Positions 23,359 through 34,226 of a stretch of 64,000 bases of DNA are shown in pieces (positions within the stretch are counted from its first letter, which is position 1; each line of letters opens with the position of its first letter). Both the position numbers and the translations under genes were made by a program. Source of the stretch: Lophium mytilinum (Eukaryota > Ascomycota > Dothideomycetes > Mytilinidiales > Mytilinidiaceae). The notes under the pieces are model-generated. The model was not told the origin of the DNA. It ran no database searches and saw only the letters and a program-made list of their open reading frames with translations. Location of the stretch: positions 310,001 through 374,000 of the forward strand of contig MU004197.1 in the NCBI GenBank assembly GCA_010093605.1, given 5' to 3'.

Positions 23359-24215
23359 CTAATCCCGGGTTCCCTCCAACGACTTCCCCATAAACTTCCT
23401 CTTCGTAAAGCTCAGCCACCATTTACTCGGCGTCGTCGCGCCATCCGCGTACACGCGAGCCAACAGCCGCTGCGCTAGCTCCTGCCGCATCTGCATGATG
23501 TACTGCCGTAGCTGCTCGGCCTGGCTCCGGTCGCGGGGTGCCTCGAAGGCTTGGTTGAGGGGGAAGGAGGCGTCGCCGGGGATGGGGAAGTTGGTGTCTA
23601 GGGCGACGTTTGTGACGGACTAGGTTGAGGTGCGAGTTAGCTTATGTGCTCGAGTATGTGTGTGTTCCGTGATTTGGGTCTTGAGGTGCTGCGAAACTTT
23701 GTCCTTCCCCGTAGTCTATTTTGACGGAATGGAGCATAGATTTTATAGGGAGGAATGTATGGTACCTTCTCCGCATCTCTCCGGCTCATTCCTGGCTTGA
23801 TCTTCCCTAATATCTCGCTCACATACAGGATCCCATAGATGAGCACGCGGTCTGCGGGGCCCTTGATCTCAAAGTTGCGGAAGAAGGTGTTGGCGCGGAA
23901 AAGGGATAAAATCTCGTCTAGGGGATCGTAGGACTCGTGTGCGGCGTCGATGGTGAGGTCGGTTACATCGGCGGGGAGGGGTGGAAGTTGCATGGCGGGG
24001 CCGCGCGTGCGGGTTCGGAGGGGGAGGAGGGCGAAGTTGCCTAGGAATTGTTAGAGGGGTCATTTGAGAGCTCGCGCTGGAAGCTAGGGGAGACAAAGCA
24101 TACCGATTAGCTGCTGATTTGGCTCATCGAGGAAGACGGAGTGGTAGGCCTATTTGTCGTTGTTAGTATTGTGGGAGCAGGGAGAATGAATGAAGGGGTT
24201 AGAGCGTACCGGCAT
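23359..24215 (-). CDS. ARC18: Arp2/3 complex subunit 3 (ARPC3, p21)
   Basis: Four exons on the minus strand: 24215-24210, 24149-24104, 24040-23766 and 23619-23359; 195 aa. The first exon is just ATGCCG, giving MPAYHSVFLDEPNQQLIGNF, the ARPC3 signature N-terminus. Then the NTFFRNFEIKGPADRVLIYG core and the C-terminal PSKWWLSFTKRKFMGKSLEG are typical. The subunit helps the Arp2/3 complex nucleate branched actin filaments for endocytosis. Length slightly exceeds the human 178 aa. It is divergent from RFC3 with 335 bp between the start codons. Confidence 0.95.
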
Positions 24216-24550
24216 GTTGGGTGTATAGGCCTACAGAAGGCGACAGATTGGGGGAAAGACGAGAATTGGGCAGCGTCTGTTCGTGTTGTGCTTACTGCGA
24301 AGCATTGATGTCGTATGTGGTGGTGAGCTCGTAGGGCTGAAGTGGGAGATTTATTACGCTATGTTAGATTGAGATAAGACCCGTAATCTCTTCTTCCAAT
24401 TTACGCGTCCGAACTTCAGCATGTCGTCCGTATCGACATATCTCGTCTTTCAGCTTCCTCACACATTCCCCGTACAATTTCTCGTAACTCACTTCTTGTG
24501 CGAGAGCTCTCGTCTCCTTTTGTTTCCCCGAAACCTATTAAACCTCAAAA

Positions 24551-25896
24551 ATGTCCGACTACGAGGATGAGATGGACGTTGACGCGCCCGCCATCGACGC
24601 CCCAGTCAAGTTCACCTCAGACAATACCAACTCGAAAGGGAAGAGAAGCGCTGCAAATCTACCAGTAGAAGCTGAAGACTCATTGCCATGGTACTTGTTC
24701 CTATCTCTACGTCGATGCTCTGGCTAATTGGCTTTTAGGGTAGAGAAATACAGACCAAATACTCTAGACGATGTGGAGGGCCACCAAGACATTCTGGCAA
24801 CCATCAACAAGTTTGTAGATACAAATGTGCGTCCGAAGGACTTTCTGTTTCGACAGTAGAAACAATTGCTAACAGGCCTCAGCGACTGCCTCATCTTTTA
24901 CTGTACGGACCCCCAGGAACGGGGAAGACATCGACAGTTCTCGCTCTCGCACGACGGATATACGGGACCAAGAACATGAGGCAGATGGTCTTGGAGCTGA
25001 ATGCTTCCGATGACAGAGGTATCGATGTTGTCCGGTACTGGCCATTCTACCACTACCCTTTGGGGATCCGGCTAATTGTTCATAGAGAACAAATCAAGAC
25101 CTTCAGCAGCACGAAACAAATCTTCTCCGCGGCACCCCAACCAGGTGACCATGTAACGCTTGCCACCTTCAAACTCATCATCCTCGACGAAGCGGACGCA
25201 ATGACATCTACCGCACAGATGGCTCTACGAAGGATCATGGAAAAATACACCGCAAACACCCGCTTTTGCATCATCGCAAACTATACCCACAAGCTCTCGC
25301 CCGCACTACTTTCCCGGTGTACACGATTCCGATTCTCTCCTCTCAAGGAACCTGACATCCGGCGGCTAGTGGACAAAGTCATAATCGAGGAGAACGTAAA
25401 CATCACACAGGATGCTACCGAATCTTTGGTCACATTGAGCAAAGGTGATATGCGGCGAGCTCTCAACGTTCTCCAAGCATGCCACGCTTCAAGCACCCCA
25501 TTACAGATCCCGGGCAAACCAGCGCCAGATCCCAAGACCATTGTCCGGGATCAGATCACGCAAACTACAATATACGAGTGTATTGCTGCACCTCACCCAG
25601 AAGATATCTACCGGATAATGGAGTTGCTCTTAACAACATCGGATGTCACGCAGTGTGTCAAGACAATCGGTTCGCTGAAAGCGGCAAAGGGTTTGGCATT
25701 AGCGGACATTCTAGCCGCGCTAGGAGAGGAGTTGGTCAAACGGGACGTTCCGACGCAAACCATGGTGATGTGGATGGAAGGACTTGCGGAAATCGAGTAC
25801 CGGCTGAGTGGTGGTGGAAGTGAGGCTATCCAGACGGGGGCAGCGATCGGGGTGGTGCGAACGGGTGTTGAATTGATGGCGAAAGGAAGAAAATGA
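24551..25896 (+). CDS. RFC3: Replication factor C subunit 3 (clamp loader, small subunit)
   Basis: Exons 24551-24690, 24739-24835, 24883-25034 and 25086-25896 give 399 aa. After an acidic N-terminal tail comes WVEKYRPNTLDDVEGHQDIL, Walker A GPPGTGKT, Walker B ILDEADAMT, and the SRC arginine-finger motif ALLSRCTRFRFSPL, all intact; the C-terminal collar domain follows. It loads PCNA at primer ends as part of the RFC pentamer. The combination of sequence around NASDDRGIDVVREQIKTF and the C-terminal region fits Rfc3 best, though Rfc2/Rfc4 are close relatives. Introns are 47-51 nt. Confidence 0.93.
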
Positions 25897-26186
25897 AGGT
25901 TTGAAGCTTCTCAGGTGAACTTCAGCGTATGATATCCACGGATCTTTCATGGCGTCATGATTCGGTATCTCATTATGAGAGGTTCAATCAACCAAACTAA
26001 TATACATCTTACGTTATGAAGCTTTGCTGATGACGAGCTGAAGAGTATCCTAGGTGGACACTGCAACGTTTTCTTATTTCACGACGGCCCAAAAGATGGA
26101 TACTACTAACGGTCCGCTTGCAAGATACGATGTTCACTGCTCCTAAAACACTCAAGAAAATAAGTAAATACTACAGGTGCATCACG
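25897..26186. other. RFC3 downstream region
   Basis: No gene is seen. It holds the probable RFC3 3' UTR and spacer before the tRNA-like cluster. Confidence 0.4.
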
Positions 26187-26306
26187 TCCGGCACCAAGGA
26201 TCGAACTTGGGTCTTGTCAGGCGGGTCAACTTCTATCCACCTTATAGGTGGACCCGAAAAAATCCTCAAAACCTAACACCATGCTAACCAACTACACCAC
26301 ACCGGG
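26187..26306 (-). tRNA. tRNA-like sequence 1 with long anticodon-arm insert (possible intron-containing tRNA or pseudogene)
   Basis: Read on the minus strand it has an acceptor strand CCGGTG pairing with TGCCGG, a D-arm/A-box TGGTGTAGTTGG, an anticodon-side stem TGTTAGG/CCTGACA, and a perfect T-arm (CCAAG-TTCGATC-CTTGG). About 50 extra bases sit in the anticodon loop and fold as an inner hairpin (CCACC/GGTGG). Position 1 mismatches. No U33-anticodon can be assigned safely, so it may be a pseudogene. Confidence 0.5.
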
Positions 26307-26482
26307 TTAGAGACCACGGTGGTATTGACAGGCTTATGTGCCCATGGCCAGATTTTGGGGGGGGGAGTACGTTCTTATCCTATTGTCGCGTAAACTGACT
26401 TTCCTTTTCTCACAGAATGTTAGCTAGCACAGCAATGCTTTGATGAACATGCAGAATGGCAAAAGAATAAGACTCGTGAAAG

Positions 26483-26574
26483 TCCGGCGCCAAGGATCGA
26501 ACTTGGGTCTTGTCAGGCGGATCCTGCAACAGGCTCCTATCCTGACATATTATAACCGACTAAACCACACCGGA
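26483..26574 (-). tRNA. tRNA-like sequence 2 with inserted hairpin
   Basis: Acceptor strands TCCGGTG/CGCCGGA pair fully, and the T-arm CCAAG-TTCGATC-CTTGG is perfect. A 7-bp stem TGTCAGG/CCTGACA occupies the anticodon position, enclosing a 23-nt insert with a CCTG/CAGG hairpin. The D-arm (TGGTTTAGTCGG) is weaker than in copy 3. The anticodon is not identifiable. Confidence 0.5.
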
Positions 26575-26705
26575 TTAGACTTGCTGCTGAAAGACGAACC
26601 TCTTAAGCACATGACGATATGACAAGCGTTCGTTCACAGCCTTCATGATATACTATCAACGCTTTAGTCGAGGCCTCATGTGGCAGAAACTAGGGGTCGA
26701 AACAG

Positions 26706-26798
26706 TCCGGCGCCAAGGATCGAACTTGGGTCCTGTAGGCGGATGTGGTGGTCATCCGTAGGGACATATCTCATGCTAGCTAACTACACCACACCGGA
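26706..26798 (-). tRNA. tRNA-like sequence 3 with inserted hairpin
   Basis: Acceptor TCCGGTG/CGCCGGA pairs with one G-U, the D-arm TGGTGTAGTTAGCTAGCAT is good, and the T-arm is identical to the other two copies. The anticodon region holds a CGGATG/CATCCG hairpin with loop ACCACCA, not a normal anticodon arm. The anticodon is not identifiable. Confidence 0.5.
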
Positions 26799-27268
26799 TT
26801 GGAGAGAGAGAGAAAAGATAACAGACTTGTATTCCCATAGGTATGGTTTCTGTGCTTAGTCGTTTCTTTAGTGTCCAAAACCTGCTATACGATATCTCTT
26901 CTAGTAGCCCCTAGTGGCGATTTGTTTCCGGGAGCGTGGTGAAAGTGGTTCGGTTCCAACAATAGTTTGTCCGAAGTCGTGTGCCTGAGTGCTTAGTTTG
27001 AACAGAATGGCAAGTGATCACCCCATTCAAACACAGTGGTATTCTTTCAAATCACCACAACTATCCTAGTATAGATATAAGTAAGTATCAAGCGGCTTTT
27101 CTTTCGCAATTCAATTAAACTATGTTTCCCTCGTAGATCTTGCTCTTGTGATTTTCTACATAAGCAGCCAGCCTTCCAGACCTGCAAGTATTGCCACAAC
27201 TGCTGAGGGGTTCCTGGTTTCCTCTTATTTCCAAAGGTCGTCCATTAGCTCAAGATTAAGATATTGAG
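26799..27268. other. Spacer upstream of family copy F
   Basis: No gene is seen. It includes the presumed promoter of copy F. Confidence 0.35.
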
Positions 27269-28000
27269 ATGGCAGAAGACAGACTTGGACGTACCCTTCG
27301 CTCTCCTCCGGATCAGCCCAATGAGGATGACAAGCCCAAACATGGCATTGGCAAGAGACCTGCTCAGAACCCTCCAGGAAAGCCTGCAAAAAAGCGTGTC
27401 AGGAGGCGTTCCAGGAGGCCCGCGTCATTGAATGCTCATCCGGATGACAAATATGACAGGAGAAAGCGCGAAGAAGGTGTTGAGAATGGTTTACAAAAGG
27501 GAGACATCATCGAGACGGACCTACGCAGTCCTTTCGTTCGCTTCAGCGACCCGTGCTTCGATACCAAAGCGCTCGGAATGCAGAAGGCCGACGACAAAAT
27601 GGTCGGAGTGACGTGCAAAGCCGTCAAATGCTCTCGCGAGACCGCGCTCTATGTGTACGACGAACGACCATACACCTCCCCAGCCAAAGCAGCATTCATC
27701 CGTACCCATCTCTTCGCTCGCCTGCAGAAGATCAACTCTGCCGAGAATAAGAAAGAAAGGTACCTCCAGCGATCGCTAGCCCAGCAGGCTGATGAGTTGG
27801 TAACGTACCACACTCGCGACAATGGTACTCAACACTATGCCGATTTAAAGCCAGATGAGTCTGAAAAGTGGCACGAATGGGCAGTCTGGATTAGGACAGC
27901 CACGCGGTATGGCTTGATTCATAGAAAGGAAGACGGCTGCGAGTGCTGTAAGGTTGAGCTTCAGAAGAGGTGGCTCTATCCATGGTTGATGATGATTTAG
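27269..28000 (+). CDS. Paralogous cluster family, copy F (unknown function)
   Basis: An intronless 243-aa protein from ATG at 27269. The N-terminal 60 residues are very basic with a KKRVRRRSRRPAS nuclear-localisation-like stretch. The C-terminus, W-HEWAVWIRTATRYGLIH then DGCECCK, matches the end of copy E (TWAEWIREAVYTGVWHL then EECECLG) and more distantly copies A-D (WAKW-x6-AGLFH-x5-C). A VKCSRET cysteine lies where the others have CxxHC. No signal peptide or membrane segment. With copy E it forms the divergent, plus-strand pair at the two edges of the cluster. Family and role unknown; the family assignment rests on visual alignment. Confidence 0.65.
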   Translation: MAEDRLGRTLRSPPDQPNEDDKPKHGIGKRPAQNPPGKPAKKRVRRRSRRPASLNAHPDDKYDRRKREEGVENGLQKGDIIETDLRSPFVRFSDPCFDTKALGMQKADDKMVGVTCKAVKCSRETALYVYDERPYTSPAKAAFIRTHLFARLQKINSAENKKERYLQRSLAQQADELVTYHTRDNGTQHYADLKPDESEKWHEWAVWIRTATRYGLIHRKEDGCECCKVELQKRWLYPWLMMI

Positions 28001-28458
28001 ATAGTCTTCTTTGAAGGAATCTAGAGTCTTTTCCGTTCATTGTGGCAACTCTAGCGGGAATTTAAACAAGTAGATGAACTTCTGGATTTGGGCGGTATTT
28101 TGTTTCCAACTATTAGATGGTGATACAAGTTTGCTTGAACTATTCACACTATGGATGAGGGAATTCTCGGGGCGAGATGTGATGAATCTACTACCTCCTC
28201 CACTTCACTAGTCCCTAGTCTGGAAGAATCATCCGTCTGTGATGCCAAACCTCACAGCGTATCTATTGCATTGAACCTCAGGTATTACGCAAAATGTCTT
28301 TCTCTTCGATCTAACCGCAGTCACCGACATGCCCGAACCTCTGAAAACTTTGAAGGGATATCTCAAAACACCCATGCCGCAATTTAAACCCCAAACATCG
28401 CCTAACCTTAGCAGACTTGGCTCGAAACGCTAGAGATGTTCGCTTTCGCCTCCTCTTC

Positions 28459-29253
28459 TTACTCTCCGAAAGCCCGCTGGACCTGCTTTTGGAAAGATCC
28501 GTACCGCTCATCTGGGCGATGGAAGAGCCCCGAAGCAGCAGAATTCGCAATCCACTTTGCCCACTCTACATTCGCTCTGACAAAATTAGGATCAAAACCA
28601 CGGTACTCAATATCCAGGGTCTGCACCTCCTCCAAATACCCAGCTAAATAAGTGGAAATTTGGTCGATGGAAGGTATGTTTTGGTCGTTCTTGATGGCCT
28701 TAGCCGTCTCTATGTCATAAAAACGTTCTAGACCCTCCAGCATCCTGTTGCGATGAGCGAGGTTCGAGTTCGGAACGGTGGAGCGGAGTCTGGCGACTTC
28801 CTCCTCGCGACAGTGGTTCTCGCATTGCGTATCACCGGTATGAACGTCGAGTCCTTGCTTCGCAGCCTCGTTATGGGAACTTTGAGGTGGTGCCAAGGCG
28901 GTGAGCGTGTTGGTCTCAGCTGCAACCTATATTATACTTAATCAAATCAGCGCTAGACTCACTTTCATTCTCCCCGGGTACCGTAGAGTTAGATTCTCCA
29001 TCTTTTGCTCGGCATCATCGATGTTCTGAGCTAGAAAGTGCAAAAAGGGCTGGTAGCCTTACCTGGAGGCCTTGGGAGTTTGATCCTTTGGCTGATTTGT
29101 TAGTAGACTTGTTACTCTAATTGAGTGGATTGAAGCCTTGCCTTGCTCTTGTGCGGCCTTTTGCGCGGTTGATGGAATGCTCTTTTGATTTTGGTCGGCC
29201 TCTTTCTGCTTCTGAGTTCTTTTTGGGTCAACGCGGAGGCTGTAAGGTTTCAT
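28459..29253 (-). CDS. Paralogous cluster family, copy A (unknown function, possibly degenerate)
   Basis: The last exon (28926-28459) encodes the family domain: CENHC, REEEVARL, HRNRMLEGLERFY, DIEYRGFDPNFV, then WAKWIANSAASGLFHRP. The first exon begins at ATG 29253 with MKPYSLRVDPKRTQKQKEAD, matching the PYNLR starts of copies B and D. A short middle exon 29025-28963 is open in the right phase. The obvious donor (GTAAGG at 29062) leaves a 2-nt overhang that throws the middle exon into a stop, so either another donor (GTAACA near 29115) is used or the gene is broken. It lacks the acidic TYFE segment, and the final conserved Cys is Tyr. Confidence 0.5.
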
Positions 29254-29762
29254 GGTGATAATCGCTTTGGTAAAGAGTTGGCTTCCTGGGAGGGTGTGGA
29301 GTGTGTGCTGATGCCGTTTCTGGCGATGATTGGCAGAGTTGATGGAAGATATCGCTTTGAGCAGCTTACACAGAAGACTCATATAGAGCCAGAGAACAAA
29401 CCTAAGTGGCGAACAGAATGTGTGTCCCCAAGCATGTGACAATTCCACACTGGTGCTCACGCTCACGAGCAAACTATCCACGGCGTCGAACTGACTTATG
29501 GTTTAGTGATTGTGGTCTGCGTGGCCGAAATTGTCCAAATAGCAGTATCACGGGCCTGGCTGGCTTTTCGCCTGATAAATCGAACTAGACTAATACTCTT
29601 TTCGCCAGTGCAATCAAGTGTACTCATTGTCTTTGCTACCATTGTGTGAGACAGAAAAGCGAAGCCGAAGTCAAGCCCCCCCCCCCACAGCTCAACAAAC
29701 GATAATGAAACCTCAAGAAAGAACCCAAACCTAGCAGCTCCACCCCATATCTGTCCTCGCTC

Positions 29763-30818
29763 TCACTCTCCGCAAGCTCGCTTCACCTGCTCTCGAAAGG
29801 ACCCGCACTGTTGATTCGGGCTATGAAATAGTCCAGCTGCTGCAGCGGTGGCCACCCACTTCGCCCACTTCAAACGACTTTCCACAAGGTCAGGGTCGAG
29901 GCCACGGAACTCGAGATCGAAGTACTTCATACTCTCTATGGAGCAGACTAGATCAGTGGCGATCTGTCTCGGAAGTAGCATGGGACTATTGTCGCTGGCG
30001 GTTTTGAAGAGCTGTTTCCGATAAAGGCGCTCCAGGTCATCGAGGAGATCATCACGCCGCTGGAGCACCGCGTCTGGTGCGGCTTCATGGAGTCTGGCGA
30101 TTTCGTCGTCCCTGCAATGAAGAACGCATTGGGTGTCGGAAAGTGTTAGCTGTCCTAACAAAATCGTTTGGAGGTCCTCGACATCAGGATAGGTTGTGCC
30201 ATCGTCATCCGCGACGGCATCATCGGTGGCACTGGAGTGAACTGTTCTTTTCGGAGTAGATGTCTCAGCATCCCCCATGGTGAAGTCTGTTTTGTCCATG
30301 TCCATGCGAGATGCATCCGCGCTTGTGGCCTGGGATTCCTCGGTCACCGAGCTTGAGTTCCGAGCTTGGAATAGGGTGATACTAGTGTCATCTTCATCCG
30401 CTACCTGAGAACCAAGGAATCAGCTTTCTTTTCACCCTCGAGCAACTCAGAGGTACTTACTGTGGTATCATCCACTCCTTGAACGGTATCGTCGACGTCC
30501 TGTGATGGAGTAATGTCACGAAACCCGGCGAAGTCGCGTGCTCGGGGTTCTCGAGAAGGTTGTATCTGTCCCAACATCTGAAACGATCATCAAGTTAGGA
30601 TTGGCTTTGATGAGACTCGGAAATACCCGCTTGCTCACCTGAAGAGTCCCATAGTTCGGAGCCTTGAGCAATTGATCACTGGCACTGCTAATCCAGCTGG
30701 TTGAAGTCTTCCCTGCAGAATTGCTAGACGTTCCGGTAGTAGCATCGATCGGCTTGTCCTCAGCTTCCTTGGCCTTTCGAGACTTCTCTGGCGAGCGGCG
30801 AAGATTGTATGGAGGCAT
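29763..30818 (-). CDS. Paralogous cluster family, copy B (unknown function)
   Basis: Exons 30818-30639, 30577-30461 and 30404-29763, both introns phase 0, give 312 aa. Exon 1: MPPYNLRRSPEKSRKAKEAE, basic, then Ser/Thr-rich. Exon 2: MLGQIQPSREPRARDFAGFR with a D after it. Exon 3: an acidic segment, then CVLHC, DDEIARL, DDLLDDLERLY, DLEFRGLDPDLV, WAKWVATAAAAGLFHSP and CGSFREQV. No signal peptide, membrane segment or known domain. The MULE transposon starts 179 bp upstream of its start codon, so the original promoter may have been cut or replaced. Exon structure is the same as in copies C, D and E, which argues for a functional, selected gene model. Confidence 0.7.
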
Positions 30819-30988
30819 GGTAGAATAAGCTTTGGTATATTGATGAGGCTTCGAGGTGTTATAGATTAAGAATGGGCTTGAATGTCGTTGGCGGTTAGTG
30901 AAGTAGGTGGGATGTAGACTCGAGGAAGTTACAGGGCTGTTTATATGGCAATCGATACAAACCAGAAAGGTGAATATAATATCTGCCC

Positions 30989-30996
30989 CCAGAAAA
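30989..30996. repeat. Left target-site duplication of the MULE
   Basis: CCAGAAAA directly before the left inverted repeat; the identical octamer follows the right inverted repeat at 34219-34226. Confidence 0.75.
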
Positions 30997-31068
30997 GGGG
31001 AGGGATAAGCGCACACCCCCTAATTCCTCCACGCACGCCCCCTAATTCCTCCACGCACACCCCCCTAT
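30997..31068 (+). repeat. Left terminal inverted repeat of the MULE (72 bp)
   Basis: Begins GGGGAGGGATAAGCGCAC and matches the reverse complement of 34147-34218 without mismatch. It contains about 2.5 tandem copies of a ~21-bp unit built on CCCCCTAATTCCTCCACGCA. Beyond 72 bp the two ends stay related but diverge. Confidence 0.9.
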
Positions 31069-34000
31069 TGTCTAATTATTTTACCACCTTCTAATTAGCT
31101 TGGATTACTGCTCCGGAGCCTCTAAGTGGCTCGCTTAGCTTACGTATAGTTTCTAAATGCCCACTCTATATACAGCGTAGCTATAAATAACTATATTCTT
31201 ATTCTATACCTCTATAATATACTTACTATAAACCTCCTACCGCCGCTATAGTAGTTCTATAACTTCTTAAAGAAAGCTAAGCATGCGCTTATAGAGCACG
31301 TAAAGGCGCATGGCTATAGCTTAGTAAAAACCTACTTAAAGAAGGATAAGAAGGGCCTAGAAGTAAAGAAAGTATAGTTTAAATACTACTTTAGAGGTAT
31401 AATAGAGCCTATAAACTATATATATAGTACCTCTACTAATAGAGTAGACTATAAGATAAATAGTATACTTACTTAGTAGCCTTCTAGCTTTAATAGTAAA
31501 TATATATAGCTATAGAAGATAATAAAGGCCTTTTATAATAACTATTCTACTCTACTTAAATTAATAGTAGTTGCATGTAATAGGAAGCGCTTAGTATTAA
31601 TAAACTAGCTTATTTAAGCTAATGTATTAAGCGGAATAAGGCCTATAGAGACGCACGTAAAGCTGCTTAAGAAGGGGGTAACTATTACTCTAATAGATAT
31701 TAGAAACGAGCGTATATAGTAGCGGAAGAAGCTTCTTAATAGCCTTACACCTATCTAGGCGCTCCTTAATATATTAGAAACCTCTATATTTCTAGCATCT
31801 AATAGCTATAATAGAAAGTATATATATAACTTTATAAAGGATAAGTAGAACTAGATTAAATACCTCTTCTTTATACACCTAGATTCTATTAAAATTCTCT
31901 AATTAAACTATAATATTATACTATTAGATTGCACCTATAAGACTAATAGATTTAGTATACCCTTTCTCTATATTACGGGCGTTACCTATATAAGTAATAA
32001 CTTTAAAATTAGTTACTATTTCCTTCTAAAAGAAAAGAAGATAAACTATAACTAGGTAGTATAGTAGCTCTTTAAGCTCTTTAAGTGCTATTCTATTATA
32101 CTATATATTTTTCTAATAGATAAAGAATAAGCTCTAAGAAACGCACTATATAAGTAATAGCCGAGAGTTCCGCGCCTTCTCTATATATAGTATATTAAAA
32201 AGAACATTATTACTAAGCTAGCTAAGGTATATAAGAAGGAACCTAAGTATACTATAGGTAGCGCGCTGCCTGCGCCTACGCCTATATTAGATAAAGAGAA
32301 GAAAGCTATTAAAAAGAAGAAATAAGAGAAAAGGGGCGCCTTTATTACCCGTTAGATAGCTATAATAAAGCTAGAAGTCCTAGCTTAATTTAAAGAGGCT
32401 TAGAATAAGCTACTTAATAACTATAAGAAGCGCCCTAATCTAGTAAAGTATATAGAGGATAAGTAGTAGCTATATAGATAGAATTAGGCTAGCTACTATA
32501 CTTATATAGCGCGGCACTTTAGTACTATATAAGTAATTTTTCTTAATACTAAGATATCTAAATTTAATGCCTAAACTTTACACGGGGTCTATATACATGC
32601 TAAATAAGTAGTACTAAAGAGAATAAAAGTATAGCTTAAAGAATAACTAAGAAATAAAGAAGTAGTAGAGGTATATAATACTAATTTAATTTCTTATAGT
32701 ATTATATTATAGAATAAGGGCGCGCACGGCTAGCTTAAGGGCTTTCTCTAGGTATTAACTAGCTATCTATTTAATATTCTCCTTAATATATAGAACCTTA
32801 TTCTTACTACTAAAGTAAAGTATAAGAACCTTAAGGTAGTATAGCACGCCCGAACTTATTATAAGGTTAATAAAAAGGAGTTCCGTAATCTTATTAAAAA
32901 GGTAACGCTGTAGACACTTATTTACCTTAAGAAGTAAATTAAAAAGGCGAAATTAAATAAATATAACCCGCGTAACTATACCTAGACTTTTACTTCTATC
33001 TATAGTATACTATGCGCTTATACTCTTTATAATTATCTATACTAAGCGGCTACTACTCTTTCTTCTTTAGATCTAGTGCTCTATATATAACTAGAAGAGA
33101 TAAATTACTATTAGTAGTTTATTTAGCCTAGAGTATATTAGCTAGCTATTTCTTTTAGCCCCTTTAATAAGGTACTTAATCCTGCTATTATTAAGTATTA
33201 TTAGGGCCGCCCTGCTATTATAAGAAGAGGTTATTATATATATAATAATACCTAGAGAGATCTATTAAGATTTAAGATTACTATAGGTATAGGTGCGGTA
33301 GCTAGACCTATAGGTATACCTATAGGACGCACGCTAACAGTTCTACTATTAAAACCGCCTAATTCTATAGCCCCCCGTCTACCTTCTATTACTTAGAGTG
33401 CTTCTTAGTTAGCTGCTATACTAGCTATTATAGATTTTAATAATTTACTTACTAATCTACCTAAGTTTAAGTATATAGTAATATATAGGCCCTTTTCTAT
33501 ACCCGCACCTATTACTATACCTATCGCCGCACCTATTACTATATTTAAGAAGCGTAGCCGGCCTCTTAGTTTAAAGAATAAAGTACTAAGGAAGAAGAGA
33601 GTAGTTATAGATTACTAGAATAGTGCTTATCCTAAGCCTTAGCTAGCTCCTTAGCCTTAGCTAGCTCCTTAGCCTTAAGCAGCGCTAGCGCTGCTTTCTA
33701 TTAAGAAGCTTTAATATTAAATAGCATTATATAATTAGTATATAGAGGGGTTAATAGATTAGAATAGCTAGGGAGGCGCGGCGGCAATATAGGGGGGCTA
33801 GGTTTAATGCGGAGAGGCTGTAATAAGGTAAGAATTTAACTATTTTAGTATACTTATAGGTATATAGGTATATAGATAGTAATATAATAGCCTATATATA
33901 CTATAGGAAATAGAAAGTATATATAGTAAAATAGGTATACTATATAGCCTTACTATAAGTACGGCCTTACGCACGGCCTATATATATAGCCTTATCTATA

Positions 34001-34146
34001 GCCTTATCTATAGCCTTACGCGCAGCTAAATATAGGCTGTTAGAAACGGTAAGAATGCACGATAAAATGGGAAGGCTGTGCAGCCTTACTATTTTAAGCG
34101 CCGGAGCAGTGATCCGAGCCCTCCGGGCTAATTAGAAGATTAGATG

Positions 34147-34218
34147 ATAGGGGGGTGTGCGTGGAGGAATTAGGGGGCGTGCGTGGAGGAATTAGGGGGT
34201 GTGCGCTTATCCCTCCCC
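34147..34218 (-). repeat. Right terminal inverted repeat of the MULE (72 bp)
   Basis: Reverse complement of the left end, perfect over 72 bp; ends in ...GCGCTTATCCCTCCCC and is followed by the CCAGAAAA target duplication. Confidence 0.9.
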
Positions 34219-34226
34219 CCAGAAAA
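34219..34226. repeat. Right target-site duplication of the MULE
   Basis: CCAGAAAA, identical to 30989-30996. Confidence 0.75.

Larger units (their letters stand above)
30997..34218. mobile_element. Mutator-like (MULE) DNA transposon, RIP-degraded
   Basis: A 3222-bp element bounded by 72-bp perfect terminal inverted repeats and an 8-bp duplicated target (CCAGAAAA). The interior is extremely TA-rich with few remaining CpA/TpG sites. On the plus strand around 31900-32190 the translation still shows the MULE transposase core (DCTYKTNRF, then P-F-L-x-I-T-G-V-T), with many TAG/TAA stops, many at places where Trp or Gln codons would be expected, as RIP makes by C-to-T change. Long inverted repeats with 8-9-bp target duplications suit Mutator; hAT also makes 8-bp duplications but has short ends. 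No intact transposase frame remains, so it is non-autonomous. It sits between copies B and C of the gene family. Confidence 0.85.

Noticed and set aside
31000-34218. Reading the AT-rich block as an AT-rich isochore or mitochondrial insertion
   Set aside because: The perfect inverted ends, target duplication and transposase-like translation make a RIPed MULE a better explanation.
30997-34218. Assignment of the transposon to hAT
   Set aside because: 8-bp target duplications fit hAT, but the 72-bp ends and the DCTYKTNRF-type transposase core fit Mutator-like elements better.
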